Source: Neurospora crassa OR74A (taxonomy: Eukaryota > Ascomycota > Sordariomycetes > Sordariales > Sordariaceae). Taken from it: a DNA stretch of 64,000 nt. The first letter of the stretch is position 1, and each line of letters opens with the position of its first letter. Positions 48,895 to 61,615 of the stretch are shown here, piece after piece. The stretch covers positions 1,984,001 through 2,048,000 of the forward strand of contig NC_026501.1 of the NCBI RefSeq assembly GCF_000182925.2. Direction: 5' to 3'. Under the pieces are notes generated by a model, which was not told the DNA's origin, did not search any database, and saw only the letters and a list, made by a program, of their open reading frames with translations. A program made the position numbers and the translations under genes.

Positions 48895-49736
48895 CGTCCG
48901 CTGTTTTAGACAACTCCAATAACGACAAGTGAGAAAGAGAGCAAAAGCAGAAGTACAGTGGGTGTGGTGTACATGGGAGGGGACGTGAAGCTTGTTGGGT
49001 TTACGTGGAAGTTGAGGGGATCACCCCTCTCGTCCTCGGCGTCCCGAAATCTGGTCGAGTGGGGCTTTATGTCGGCGTTGAAAGGGGGGATGGCAATGAA
49101 ATTGCCGGCATGGGGGGCGAGTTGGACGGGGCGACACGACCGAGAGGATATGGAGGGATATGAGTGTCCCTCTTGAACCCTTCTCATTCGCCACGGCATC
49201 TCGGGGGCCTGCTTGATCCACGAACGAGCCAGTATCGTGGGAAGGAAGGGCCGGTCCTAGTTACCATAGTCTTACCTATGTGTTGATGCCCGAATCATGT
49301 AAAGGAACCGGCGCGATAAGGCGTCGGTGTCCGCATCACGAGGTAAGTCCCTGATTCAAAGTTGGTTGTCGTGGGGAGTTGGATATAGATACGACGGCTG
49401 GAACGGAACGAAGAAGCTCAACGAGGGAAACATAGCACCGACCCGAGCCTAATGCGCAGCGATAGACATTTTCCCCTGTAATTCAAGTTTGGCTGTGCAC
49501 AAGCACGGGAAATTCTGATCCCCGTGGAGATAAGGGCAAGCACAAACCAGTCTTACATTTCTCGCGCGCGGACAATAACTATAATATCAACAAATGAAAA
49601 CTGATATGCATCACGCTCATGAAGCAATGGCCAAAGCTTATTCTACCTAGATATCATTACTGCAACTCCGTCTCGCTAGCATGAAAACCTGATCCCAAGT
49701 TTCCTCGCACCGAATCGGCAAAGGCTGTGATATGCC
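48895..49736. other. Convergent 3' region, membrane protein gene and UBP6
   Basis: Two genes converge here, so the stretch should hold both 3' UTRs. Open frames on either strand near 48906-49199 are short, one ending in a Leu/Val-rich segment, and have no supporting similarity. Confidence 0.5.
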
Positions 49737-51460
49737 CTACTGGGTTCCGTCGGCACTGGGAAGGGGAATCGCGCGGTAGAGCAAGATCAGGGCCGAGTGT
49801 GACTCTCCACCGCCAGCCAGGGCAGTGATCTTTTCCGCCTCCACCTCAGAGACTTTGTCATCATTGAACCACCACCACTTGCCGTCCTCCTCACCGACCT
49901 TGCCAGTGACAGGATCCTTAATCCCTGTCTTCTTGACGTAGGCCGTATAATGACCGCTGTCGGCGCTGGCGCCCTGATGGGTGATCACACCGCGAAGCTC
50001 ATACAGTCCGGACTGGTTGGCACCTTCGTCCTTGAGAAGATCTTGGTTAATCAAAGTGTAAAGCTCCTTCTTGGCAGCCAGTACTTCAGCTTCCTTCTCG
50101 GCCTCGAACTCGGCGTCTGTCTTGAAGGTCTCCTCTGTGGTCATCTCCACGTCACCGCCAGCAGGCTTCTTCTCGTCCTTCTTCTTGTCCTTTGATGTCG
50201 AAGGTTGGGATCCTTGAGCGTTTTCGCCGTCAATGGGGTTCATCTTTCTGCGCTTGCGGGCTCTTTCAATATCATGCTCCTCCTTGCGCACCTCGCGGAC
50301 CTTGTCCCTGACAGGAATGAGAGCCTTCCTAAGCTCATCCGTGCAGAACTCGACCACATCAAGCTCGTGGGGAAATGTGACCTTGCGCATAATCTTGGCC
50401 TTCTTCTGAACCTCACGTTTCCAGAAGAATCGCATGAAGTGCACGGTCAGGTACTTGGGTAGCCGGGAGATCTGAGAACGCTTAGTGTACGTCGCTTCCC
50501 TGTCCAGAACCTCTGACTTCTTCTCAAGCTTTTCCACCAAACCGTTGACAATTCCATCCCTGAGATGATTGGTCTGACCATCGATGTGGCAGTTGAGCTT
50601 GAGAAGACGCTCCTTCGAGGTCTTTGGCTCCTCTCCGGCTTCCTTGGCGCCGGGTTCGTCACACTCGAGGACGCTGGTAAGTTCGAGTCCCATGTACTTG
50701 TCGATGAAGGATGCGTCTCTGGCGGCGTCACCCTCAGAAATCTTGAGCTTTTGCTTGAGTTGGGTTAGGATTTGCGACCAAGCTTCTTCCGCATCCTGCT
50801 GGGCATAACCGTGGCCGTCTCTTTCCCTCTCAGCAAACTGGGGGAAGGCGACACGAAGAGCATTCAAAAATGCGAGCGGAGGAATGCCCTCCTGTGTTTT
50901 CGACATCATATCGTAAAGATTCCGGAGCTGCGACGTAGGGTCCAGCATTGATTGTTCACCCTTGTAGGACTTGAGAGCGTCGTTAAGCTCAGGAATGGAG
51001 CGGAGAACTTGAAGCGTCGAGTTGAGGTAGCAGGTGTTGCCGAAATTTTGAAGACCGGCCGGAGTCGCTCCCGCTTGTTGTGCTGCTTCGGCCTCCGTCA
51101 TGTCCTCGACGAACTTGACCTTCTCGGTTGGTCGGACGATTGCGCCTCCACCCTCACCTGGCGTTCCCATCATCATGATCATCTGGCCGGGCTTCAGGCC
51201 CACCTTGCTCATATCGGTATCATCTTTGAGTTGGCTGCCCTTTAGGAGCACTTTTTGCCGGTCGGGTTCAACACCAGTCAGGCTGTAAAGCTGGTACTTG
51301 AAGACTTCGCCGGTCGCGGAGGTATCGACATCCACGTCGTATTTCTTTCCTTGGTGTTTCACCACCACTAGATATAGTTAGTCATACAGCTCGAAGGAAA
51401 GTCGCTGCTTGTACAGTGAAAGGTCGAAAGGGTAAGAAGCATACCGTTGATTGTCGACAT
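49737..51460 (-). CDS. UBP6/USP14 proteasome-associated deubiquitinase
   Basis: Ubp6/USP14 docks on the proteasome lid/base through its UBL and trims ubiquitin from substrates to recycle it. Two exons, 51460-51445 (16 nt, MSTIN) and 51367-49737, give 548 aa, near the usual length. The tiny first exon is required because the main frame has no ATG before the UBL. Order: ubiquitin-like domain at residues about 4-75 (VVVKHQGKKYDVDVD... LKGSQLKDD), linker, then the USP domain with Cys box GLQNFGNTCYLNST (catalytic Cys118), GHGYAQQDAEEAWSQ, an insertion rich in Lys/Glu (about residues 390-440), His box GASADSGHYTAYV and the terminal WWWFNDDKVSEV. All catalytic elements are present. It is divergent from ARPC4 across 812 bp. 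Confidence 0.95.
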
Positions 51461-52272
51461 GTTTGTGTTGTTGTTATTGTTGTCCTGAATCTTAGATGGA
51501 GCGTGGTGCTTGTGGAAGCTGTAGTTTAAAAAGAGCAGATGTGGACAAACGGTAAAACGGGAAAAGGTTAAGGGCCTCCTCGTCGGCGACTTTGATTCTG
51601 ATGTATTGGAAGGCAGATCCGGAGGCAACTTCCACAAGCTTGGTGATTTGAAAGTTGTCGAAGGTGACAGAAGACGGGACAGCGCGGGGCTGGCGCAGGG
51701 GCGGGATTGCGTAGCTGGCCGTGCCTGGACGAGCTTACAGGTACCTAGCTTATGCATCTAACGCAGAAAATGCAACAAGCCACCTCAGGATGCCCGTTGG
51801 CATCGGGCCTGAGTGGACAGCTGTGATGCGGCCCACTCAGATGGTCTGAATACACCCCACCTTACCCACACTAGAGGTATCCACCTGGCTTTCCCCTACG
51901 GACCACCTCACCTACCCACCAAGCCCCGTCTCCAGGCTGGAGCTGAGCGATGCAAGACCTGCCCCTGCCCTGAAGTGGCCCGGAAGCAGCTACAGCCTAC
52001 AGGTACCTACGTAGTGTACAGGTACCGCACGGGAGCACTTCTTAGCTCCATTTGGGCGGGCCATGTCAGGCGTCACCTTGCGGGAACCTCGAGACGGGAC
52101 CATACCAGACTGGTGCACCACCCGACATCCAAACCAACGCCGGCGACAACGGCGACGAGCTTTACCACCACAACACACCTCTACGAAACGGACCACCTGT
52201 ATATCATTGCTCTAACTGGCCGGACATCAACCATCACCGGAGGGAACTGGTCGCGCAGCTCGGAAAAGCACA
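51461..52272. promoter_or_regulatory. Divergent upstream region of UBP6 and ARPC4
   Basis: The region holds both promoters and leaders. A palindromic word, ACAGGTACC, occurs at about 51735 and twice around 52000-52026 (CTACAGGTACCTACGTAG, then GTACAGGTACC). These could be regulatory or simply the GTAC-rich words common in this window. Open plus-strand frames here show no domain. Confidence 0.45.
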
Positions 52273-53084
52273 ATGGTGAGCATGTAGCGCCCGCGCGCAT
52301 CGACGCTGACTTGACCGCTGCCCCGGCTGTTCCCACGTTATTAGTCTATCTGCTCACACACGCCCAACCCACAGTCGCAATCACTACGTCCCTACCTCCA
52401 GGCTGTCCGGAGCAGTCTGACGGCCGCCCTCTGTCTCTCCAACTTTGCTTCCCAGACCGCCGAACGGCACAATGTCCCCGAGGTCGAAGCCCGAACTTCC
52501 CCTGAAGTGCTGCTTACACCCCTGACGATTGCGCGTAACGAGAACGAGCGAGTCCTCATCGAGCCCAGTATCAACAGTATACGCATTAGCATCAAGATCA
52601 AGCAGGCCGACGAGATCGAGCACATCCTGGTACACAAGTTCACCCGGTTCTTGACACAGAGAGCCGAGTCCTTCTTCATTCTTAGAAGAAAGCCCATCAA
52701 GGTGCGCGATGCCCCGGGATCTACGAACGAGCCACCATGATGCTCGGGACTACGTGGAACTGATAACTGTGCGTTCGTGCTTATAGGGCTACGACATCTC
52801 CTTCCTGATCACCAACTTCCATACCGAGGAGATGCTCAAGCATAAGCTGGTGGACTTCATCATCCAGTTTATGGAGGAGGTTGACAAGGAGATTTCTGAA
52901 ATGAAGCTCTTTGTATGTCGATCATGTCTGCCACAGTTATGAGCTCACAGAACTGACACTTTCCTTAGCTAAATGCGCGGGCGCGTTTCGTTGCCGAGTC
53001 CTTCCTGACACCAGTAAGCCCTGGAAAACCAGCCCTCACAATGGCTGGCTATGCTAACAAACCTCGCCCCAACAGTTCGACTAA
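52273..53084 (+). CDS. arpc4: ARPC4, Arp2/3 complex 20-kDa subunit
   Basis: ARPC4 with ARPC2 forms the structural core of the Arp2/3 complex that nucleates branched actin filaments at sites of endocytosis and hyphal growth. Five exons, 52273-52275, 52375-52701, 52787-52912, 52969-53013 and 53076-53084, give 169 aa, matching the strongly conserved family length (168-169). Exon 1 is only the ATG, directly followed by GTGAGC; exon 2 opens with [15 protein letters not shown]. Then come [90 protein letters not shown] and [12 protein letters not shown]. The last exon is 9 nt (Phe-Asp-stop) behind a GCTAAC branch site and CAACAG. Every join is in phase. Identity is essentially certain from sequence conservation. 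Confidence 0.96.
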
Positions 53085-54908
53085 GCGAGTATTCTGGAGA
53101 TCACTGGTGTTGCGTTTGCTGTTTCCGGGATTTTCCCGACGTGAGATCATGTTGCACGCATGTGGATGGCGCTTTTGGGAGGCAAAGAGAAACACAATGA
53201 GATTACGAGTGCACCCAGATGCCATGGTACCAAATAATAATCCTCTACCGATACACCTCTACGGGCCGAATTGCCAACTTGTGCATGATCAGATTCGTCC
53301 ACGCGGGCACAGTTTTCAAAATTCATTCTCGCTACCACACATCTCTCGCGATTCCCTCTTCGGTCCACCCTTTCAAGTGCCGGTTGACTTTCTCGGTCAA
53401 TTTGCCTCGGTATATGCTGGGTGCATTCACCTCCAGTTTGGCATCGTGGACATCTTCCACATGTTCATGACAAATCTCCCCTTACGTCATTTGCTCTTGC
53501 CCCTCTGCTTTGGGTGAAAGACAGTTGTTGATAGCCCTATGCTGGGAATGCATGAAGGCAACTGGATTGCGGATATCGAATTGCGGCAATATCTTTGCGG
53601 TTGGGACATCATAATATGTGTCTACACTCTCCAAACACTCGTTCATGGCACGCAAAGGAAATGGGCAATCAACCGGTTCAAGCTGTCACAAAGACAGTCA
53701 AGTTCACCGTCCCTCAAGGGCATCCGGAAGACGCACCGGTAGGGAGCGCGTGAGGAGTGAGCTGCGCAAGTGATCATAAGCTACTAGTTGTTCTGACGGT
53801 TGGCTGCTGACAAGGGCCTTTTGTTGAATGGGGAGTTCTTGTGATGGCTCACCCAACCTTATCCTGGGAGAAAAAAAAGGCGGTAGTATGGTAATTGATG
53901 GCGCCCTTGGACAATAACAACTGAACAGAAGTCGGCTGATGGACCAGATCGAAACAAGAAATCAACCTAGTTCCAGCTTATTGTCAGTTATCCACTTCAA
54001 ACCCCAACGTGACATGAATTGACAAGCAAGACAATAGGCAGACACATGTCACTTCCCCTTCACTTGACATAGCCAAGGCCCACCATATTCAATTTTCTGA
54101 AATCTTTCGGCGACCTCTCTGCTAAAGTTCCATCCTAGGGGCCTGATTTTTTTCTAACTTCCATCTAACACCCGCGGCAGGTCCTTCGTCGACGACCAAC
54201 GAGATTCACTGACCCTTGGAGAACTTTCTACTTCCTGTCATCACCTAGCCTTCTGTGGATCTGGGTTCTGCCACCGGAAGTGAAGGCAAGACCGCCTTGG
54301 ATTTCGTTAGATTTCCAGGTTTACAGACAAGGCTTGGTATCTAACCTCGACACATCCACACCTAGGGTCTTCGTCTGAACTCCTGGTGACGGGCGATAGC
54401 AAACGCAGCTGGCAGGCAGTGGTAGATCTGCGCAAGGCTTCTGCGTTCAACCTTTTCTCGACTGCCCTGTTCCACTTCTGGAGAGCGATACATATTTATC
54501 AGCATAGACACTGGGCGCAATACTGGAAGTTGTAACTGTCTTACTCCGACCAAATAACTTGCGCTGGATATTGGACCCTACAAGTTCGTTTGCTCATATC
54601 GACCATATCATTTCGCCAGGCATTCCACCCTCTTGCATACCTTGATCAACCCCGCGCACCGAAACTGAGCACAGTTGAGCAGCCAACTTTCTATCATCGC
54701 AACCACCATCCGTCACCTGCCATAACAGATATTTAGGAGACTTGCTGTCGCTTCGTGTGCGCCTAGAGGTACCGCTACTGGTATGTGCATCAGTTAACCT
54801 CCGTATCAAATGCGCTTCAGACGTTCCTTATATGCCATCCTCCTTCCTGACCGCTAACCAACCATCCTGCCACATAGGTCTTAGCGACACGGCCAAGTGA
54901 ATTACACG
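53085..54908. other. 1.8-kb intergenic region, ARPC4 to RRM gene
   Basis: The left part holds the ARPC4 3' UTR and the right part the promoter and probably long leader of the RRM protein gene. The plus-strand frame 53041-53517 overlaps the last ARPC4 intron and exon and shows no domain. Intron-like signals (CTAAC followed by CGGCAG near 54155-54180, and CTTAG near 54885) would fit spliced 5' UTR sequence, but this is unproven. Confidence 0.45.
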
Positions 54909-57603
54909 ATGGCGGACATCAAACGCATGATGCCCAGGCCGTCGAGCATGGCCCGAAATGCAGTTTCCAAAATGCTTGAAAAGGGCCGCCACAATATGGT
55001 GAACTCGTCGATCCAGTCTGTTGATTCCGAGGACCACGAGGGCCATGGTGGCGTGTCACTGTTGGATGACGACTCGCAAGAGGATTTCCCCGTTCAGCCT
55101 GTCCAGTCTCCGAATGCTGTCATGGCTCAAGATATCGATGCTACCCCCAAGGCAAGCGTTGTGCAAAAGAAGAACGGGAATGCTCCCAGCACGACTTTCC
55201 CTAAAGGTTTGCGCAGGAAGGATAAGAAGGTATGGATCAAAAAGAAACATCTTGGTGTATGCCTGTCTGATCAGTTTCACTAACTTCCATCACAAGCGTA
55301 CTGGTACGTTCGATCAAAATGGCAACAATGGAAACCACGGACGCGAGCAGAACGGGTCTACCCAAAGCCACACCCAAAGCTGTCAACAAGGAACTTCTAC
55401 TACTGCTGGAGTTGCCCCTTTTGACCATCAAGCTTCGATGGTCTACATGGTTCAGTATCCTCAAGCAACGCAATCTTTTCAACAAGGTCAACCTAGCCCA
55501 GCCCTGAGCAATGACATATCACTCAATCCAACGAACGAGGTAATGACAGGAGGTCAACCTGTTTGGCCGTCATCAAACAACCATGGCATCAATAATCAGC
55601 AGGCAGGCATCATTTACCAGCACATGGGTATCTCTCAACTCCAGAATGGTCAGGGCTTCGTGCCTAACAGGCCTGGCGGCCACCCCGGTATTAGTTCACC
55701 CGCTGGTCAGACTGGATATGCGCCCATGGGCCTCCCTTATCCTCAACACCAGATGGCCCCAATCACCGATCCTAATGGTCTGACACCCCTTTCCCATCCT
55801 TCATACATTCCAACTAATGGGTCTGATGGTCCTCTAGCCTTCGCGCAATCGCCTAATGCCCAGCCAGTCGCGGGTGTCACTCGGTTGGCACCTGGCCAGC
55901 TCTACTACGCCTACGGCCCAATGTTTGGAGGTCCAGGCTCCAATATGCAGCCTCAGGGCAGCCAGCAGACCGGCGATGCTTCCAGGACTGAACACAACCA
56001 GACTGTAAATGACCCGCAGACCGAGCTGGGCCAGTCTCAGGCTACAAAGACCCCTTCGCACACGAAGGAGATTTTTAATCAAACCGAACCTCGAAACTTT
56101 GCTCCCCGCGCAGGTTCACTTCCTTCTCAACCACCGCCTCCGTTCATGATCGATACTGCTCATGCCCTGAACACCCACGGTACTCAAGCTGGTATTGTCA
56201 CCGGCTCCGGGATTGATCCGTTCTCTTCGGCGGGCAACGATGAGCGTGCCATTGTCAGAGTTCCTAACCACCATTCAGGGTATGAAACCCCGAACGAGAA
56301 CTATGCGGTCATGTCACATATGCCCATTTCTGAGCCTCCCCCTCCAGAAGTGCGAGCTGTACGCTCAGAGCAGCTGAACAGGCTCACCGTCCTTGGTCCG
56401 TATGGTCTCCCTACCGCGGAGGTAGCTTTGCATCCCGACAACTTTCCTTTCATTGAGAGCTGTTCGCAAGCTTCAGCCTCGGATGCCGGAGTTGTTAAGA
56501 TCACCAATCTTCCTTACACGACCACTCATCAAGAGATCAAGGCACTCCTTGGTCGGAACGCCAAACTACTGACTGAAGAATCCGTGCACGTCATCATGGA
56601 GCGAATCAATGGCAAGACTCAGGACGCATACATTGAGTTTTGCAGTCAAGATGATGCTATCAGAGCTGTCCAACGCTTGAACCAAGCTGCTGTACGGACA
56701 AACCGTCCTTCTCGTATTGCTGATCGCCCCGTTGATGTGGAGTTGTCGGGCCAGGCCAGTATGATGAAGGACCTCTTTCCTTTGGCTTCCGGAGTCACCT
56801 GGAGAGGCGCAGAACCGATAATTGAATCTCCAGTTGAGGGAAAGCCCTGGAAGACCTTTAAAGGCTTTATCATGATCGAGGAGATGGCTATGCTGGTCAA
56901 GCTTGTTGAAATGCCACAGCGTGCTCAGTATACTAAAAGCTGCCCCCAGCGTCCTTACGAGTGCATGATCTCTACGATCAGGAAGCTGCCCTGGCAAAAG
57001 TCAGACTGCATCACGATTCACCAACGCTGGGCCGTATACAGCGCCACGATTCGTCTCATCGAGCTGCTTCGCAACACCATCCAGCGCCGCGACCACGATA
57101 GCCACATCGCTCTCAACCAACTTCTTCTCAAGCGTCTGGTCAACACAGCCATGCTATGCCCTGGCTTCAGCGTCCTTCAAAAGGATAACATCGCCTTCAC
57201 CGCCGGCATGGATGAGATGAAGCAGCGAGAGTTCAACCAACCTAGGTTCCCCAATCTCTGGACCCATCAGCTGTCAATTTGCCCCAGGCCAGGAGTCCCG
57301 TTGGATGTTCTCGAATGGTACATTGCCATCATCCGCGAGGAGACCACTCGCTTTGTCAATCTCAAGCCTGTCAGTGAGAGATCTGAGATTCTGAGCAAGG
57401 CCACCAGGATGAACAGCAACAGCTACTTTGGCTTTCTTTGGCACGAGATCGGCTTCCCTACTGGTGATGAGTACGATCACATGACTCTAAAGCAGGCAAT
57501 GGGGATGGAATTGGAAGCCATCGAGAAGTGCCTCAAACGCGCCCTTGGTTATGGCTATCAACACGCAGACCACGGCAGGGTCAAGAAGCTTATGGCTGCT
57601 TAG
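54909..57603 (+). CDS. Large RRM-domain RNA-binding protein
   Basis: This is probably a cytoplasmic or nuclear RNA-binding regulator; the target is unknown. Two exons, 54909-55229 and 55297-57603, give 875 aa. The first exon starts MADIKRMMPRPSSMARNAVSKML and is acidic further on. Residues about 110-480 are Gln/Asn/Gly/Pro-rich low complexity typical of proteins in RNA granules. One RRM lies at about 503-595, with RNP2-like VVKITNLPY, RNP1-like QDAYIEFC and DDAIRAVQRLNQ; it resembles the quasi-RRMs of hnRNP H/F in lacking the usual aromatics of RNP1. The C-terminal 260 residues are mainly helical, conserved-looking sequence (for example QRRDHDSHIALNQLLLKRL and VPLDVLEWYIAIIREET) that I cannot assign. 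The intron is 67 nt with ACTAAC branch and CACAAG acceptor. Confidence 0.82.
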
Positions 57604-58414
57604 GCTTTCGTGGTCGGGCCAAAGAGCTAGTGATGAGGAGTGTTTGTTGGTACCATCCCCGATCATTGTTCCGCAACCTATTTTCAGCCACGTTCAACAT
57701 CGAGAGGATTGCAGCATCACCGACTTTACCACCATTATCAGTAATGCCACCATTAATCAGATATTCATACCAGGATGAAGTCACACGGAATATCGGTGGA
57801 CATGAAGGGAAACTATTTTATTGGGCTTCATACTTGCACATCTGCATTGGGATCACTGGCGTACCTGTCATTGGGTCTTTTGTTCCCCATTCGATTTCCG
57901 TCAATGAGCATTGAGATACCCAACATCGCTATGGCGATATGCGCATCATTCCGTTCTTATTCCCTTCTTTACCACCATTATTTCTGTTGCTCGTTCGAGG
58001 GTACAGCTGCACATCACTGTGAGTTTACTGCACAGCGTTGTCAATGGTTAGGTCGCCAGAGAGAGTTGGTTTGTATTTTAACAAGTCAGATAGAAAATGG
58101 TACGTCAAAATTGTGTGTTCCTATGTCTGTGAGCCCGCAAACAATTATATCATGAGCGTAAAGTATGTACAACGTATAATGGTCTGTTTGTTAGCTCGAG
58201 ACCTCGTATAAATTTTCCTATGCGTCTTCATAGCTGTAACGCATGTTATTACCTTGGAAACGCCATTCCTGATGTTCAATATGTCATGTCAATTCCTGTT
58301 TATCCTTTCATAAATCGTACTCAGCCATTTTAACTTATCCTCATTAGATGTTTGACTACTCGGGATTGATTTCGTCTAGTATACACCACCAGAAGTACCT
58401 ACCTAGTGTACCAA

Positions 58415-58441
58415 GCTAACAAACAAACCAGCATCGGACTG
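58415..58441 (+). repeat. 27-bp dispersed sequence, copy 2
   Basis: Partner of 43347-43373, same orientation, 24 of 27 identical, with G/A, G/A and T/C differences only. It lies in non-coding DNA between the RRM and carrier genes. Confidence 0.5.
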
Positions 58442-58635
58442 TAGAGGTCTGGAAAGCAAACAAACCCCTTTTTACCCCTTGCTGTTTTGTGATTGCCTAA
58501 TAAGGAAACTGGTGGGCCTGCCGATTGGGATGATGACGACACCCGCTGATCCCTGGCACTAGTCAGGTCAGGGCCGGATTTTAACCGCACAGGGATGATG
58601 TGGGACTACCTGCCTGTGAATGGCACCCGACTGGC

Positions 58636-58650
58636 AAAAAAAAAAAAAAA
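58636..58650 (+). repeat. A15 homopolymer
   Basis: A run of 15 A in the promoter region of the carrier gene, a candidate nucleosome-excluding tract. Confidence 0.9.
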
Positions 58651-58830
58651 GTCGAGCGAACGATTATCGCTGATAAGGATTTTGCTACCTTTACGGCCAA
58701 AGTCGAGCCACTTCGGACAAACGTACACAACACCCCCCCAATCCGCACTCCGATCGCCAGACTTGCTCTGGGTGATTACTGAATCCTTTGACAGAGAGGA
58801 GAGGACGTCGTCAAGAAGAATTACTTCACA

Positions 58831-60089
58831 ATGGAGTCACTGCCGGCCACAAGGAGGGTACCCGTTCCCTCCGACCAGCATTACAAGGGCGACCACATTC
58901 CGCTCGTCGTATCCCGCGAAACAGGCGATATCGTACCAGAGTCACACCAAGCCGATCCGTTAGTACGGCCAGACAAGATCGAAGCAACCCCCTTTGCAAA
59001 ATCATGGGCGCACTTTGTTGCAGGAGGGTAAGCAAGAACAATTCCTCCCACGGACGGGAAGCCACTTGCGCCCCCGTCAGCCAAGAAGAGCGCTGAGCTT
59101 TAACACTTTCGCGCTCTCGCGCACATAACAGAATCGGTGGTATGACAGCCGCAGCCTTAACCGCCCCGTTAGACGTTCTCAAGACGCGACTCCAGTCCGA
59201 CTTCTACCAAGCACAGCTCCGAGCCTCGCGACAATCGCACGTAGGAGTGCCCCTCAACCCGATTCGCGCCGCCTGGTACCACTTTAGCGAGACCGGCCAG
59301 ATTCTGTCGGCTGTGTACCGGCAAGAAGGCCCCCGCGCCCTGTTCAAGGGCCTCGGCCCCAATCTCGTCGGCGTCGTGCCCGCGCGCTCCATCAACTTCT
59401 TCACCTACGGCAACGGCAAGCGGCTGATCGCCAAGTACTTCAACAACGGACAGGAAGGCACATGGGTGCACCTCAGCGCGGGCGTGCTGGCGGGCATCGT
59501 GACCAGCACCGCGACGAACCCGATATGGATGGTCAAGACGCGGCTGCAGCTGGACAAAAACGTGGCGGCTGAGAGCGGAGGCGTGACGAGGCGGCAGTAC
59601 CAGAACAGCTACGACTGCATCCGGCAAATCCTGCGCAACGAAGGGCTCCGAGGCCTGTACAAGGGCATGAGCGCGAGCTACTTGGGCGTGGCCGAGTCGA
59701 CGCTGCAGTGGGTGCTATACGAGCGCATGAAGACGGCGCTGGCGTTGCGGGAGGAGAAGATTGTGCAGAGCGGGCGCCAAAAGACTTGGTGGGACCACGC
59801 GGTCAACTGGACGGGCAATGCGGGCGCTGCGGGCGGCGCGAAGCTTGTCGCGGCCGTCCTCACATACCCTCATGAGGTCGCCCGCACCCGTCTACGACAG
59901 GCACCCATGGACGGCGGCAAGCCCAAATATACGGGCCTGATCCAGTGCTTCAAGCTCGTGTTCAAGGAGGAGGGCATGGCCGGTCTGTATGGTGGTATGA
60001 CGCCGCATATGCTCCGGACGGTGCCCAGCGCCGCCATCATGTTTGGCATGTACGAAGCCATCCTCAGGCTTCTTGGTACCCCGTCATGA
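58831..60089 (+). CDS. RIM2-type mitochondrial pyrimidine nucleotide carrier
   Basis: Yeast Rim2 (human SLC25A33/36) exchanges pyrimidine nucleotides across the inner mitochondrial membrane, supporting mtDNA and mtRNA synthesis. Two exons, 58831-59027 and 59132-60089, give 384 aa. The three carrier repeats are complete: PLDVLKTRLQS (about residue 78), NPIWMVKTRLQ (about 196) and YPHEVARTRLR (about 313), each followed by the GLY/FKG-type motif (ALFKGLGPN, GLYKGMSAS, GLYGGMTPH). The Trp in the second signature and the long N-terminal extension fit the pyrimidine nucleotide group rather than the folate/FAD or NAD carriers, which are the next closest. The start ATG at 58831 gives a 60-residue leader before the first helix. 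The intron splits the first transmembrane segment after VAG. Confidence 0.93.
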
Positions 60090-61615
60090 AAAAACCCAAC
60101 GATTATGCGGGATCACAACAATTCAATCCCGGATTGAGACGGCCGGACGGACATTACCGAACCAAGACAAATAGGGAAACAGACCCCCCTTTTACCCTCT
60201 GTCCCACCCTTTATACTTATCCCCAACATTTGGACAGAGAACGAACACGAGGTACATCCATCTCAACTCCTCAGACCTTGGCCAGCCACGTATGATTATT
60301 TTACCTTTCACAAGGGCGCTTCAAGGTGTAAGCGTCCGCAACGACGAACCATCTCCTCTACCCGCTTCCTGCTTGTGCCCAGCAATCACAACAACTACAA
60401 CACAAGAAACAGCCATGGGTGAATGAACCTTCCCAAGACACCCTTAACCTACTTGCTTGCTTTCTCAGCCATTGTTTAGAAGCAGCAGGTGCTGTGTGTG
60501 GGTTTCATACACGGATGCCGGGTTTTTATCCGCGGTTCCTAATATAAACCCCCCCACTCCTTGTTTCTTTTTTCTTCATGATTTTTCTTTTCATTCCAAC
60601 AAACAGCAAAGCAGTCAGGCATCATCAGCAGGGGAGAGAGATCAGCAGCGGAGGAACGAATTTCCAGTGTACGATAGTGTTTGAGCGGAAAGTGAAACGG
60701 AGAGGAGCGCAATGATCAGTGCTGGCTTGGAGGTTTTTGTTCCGGTCAATCGGTCGAGGATCAAGCGAGCAAGAAGGGGAAGGTGCAAGCAAGGAATCTC
60801 AGCTATTAGGAGCCTGAGGTGGGCTACGTGATGGTACATACCAAGGGCTTCACTCGGTGCGGATATTTGAGGGAAAACAAAAGGAACAGCGAAAACTACC
60901 AGGCATTGTAGGGAATAGACATAAAGTGACTTGAACCAGGGATATTTCGATCATCATCCTTTTCATGTTCGGCCGGGTTTTGTAATCAGGCTGTACCTTA
61001 TACTTCCATTCAAGGCACTGAAATAGAACCGAGGATATTTATTCGCGACGGCTGACATGATCAACACCTTCCATAATGTCGCTGACCTACAATCCATGTA
61101 TACTCTCAAACAGTCATTCGACAGACAAACTTTTGAACATCTCTCTCCATCGATGGCCCGCCCATACTTCCTGTCCGCCCAGCTCATGTTACTCACAAAC
61201 ACAAACACGGAAAACGCCCTTCATTTCAACCTTTTTCGCTTCCGGGCAAACTTCGGCAAACTGTCATCCATCGCCATAATCACGACTCCTCGCCACCATC
61301 ACCCACCGCCAGCTTATACAAAGCTTGCGTCTCGGCATAACCCCGCGGAGGACGTTTGCGCAGTTTTCTCGGCGTTCGCATCGTCGATTGTGACTGGTGG
61401 CCCCGTTGCGATTGTTGCGGCGATGATGATGACGATGGTGTGGTATAGTTACTAGTATTGGTATTGTGGAGGACAACAACGCTATGGTTATTACTGGCTA
61501 ACGAAGAAGAAAAGGCAGAAGACAAGGTTGATGTGGAGGTGGACGATATAGACGAAGGGGCGCTGCCCAAGCGCAGGCGCGGGGTTCCTACGCCCCAGCT
61601 TTCGCGGAAGAGGAG
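60090..61615. other. Intergenic, carrier gene to SNX3 3' side
   Basis: Most of this stretch holds no recognised gene. Its right part, 61280-61615, is an open frame on the minus strand in phase with and directly after the SNX3 stop (see findings). The plus-strand frame 61057-61455 overlaps that and has no domain. A minimal ATG with a donor-like site at about 60416 leads to nothing convincing. Confidence 0.45.

Larger units (their letters stand above)
57604..58830. other. Intergenic, RRM gene to mitochondrial carrier gene
   Basis: The stretch carries the RRM gene 3' UTR and the carrier promoter. Composition becomes more AT-rich around 58080-58400. It includes copy 2 of the 27-bp dispersed sequence (58415-58441) and an A15 run at 58636-58650, about 180 bp upstream of the carrier start. 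No gene was recognised. Confidence 0.5.

Noticed and set aside
60400-60480. Possible mini-gene starting at the ATG near 60416 with a GTGAAT donor
   Set aside because: The spliced product stops after a few codons and no small known protein matches.
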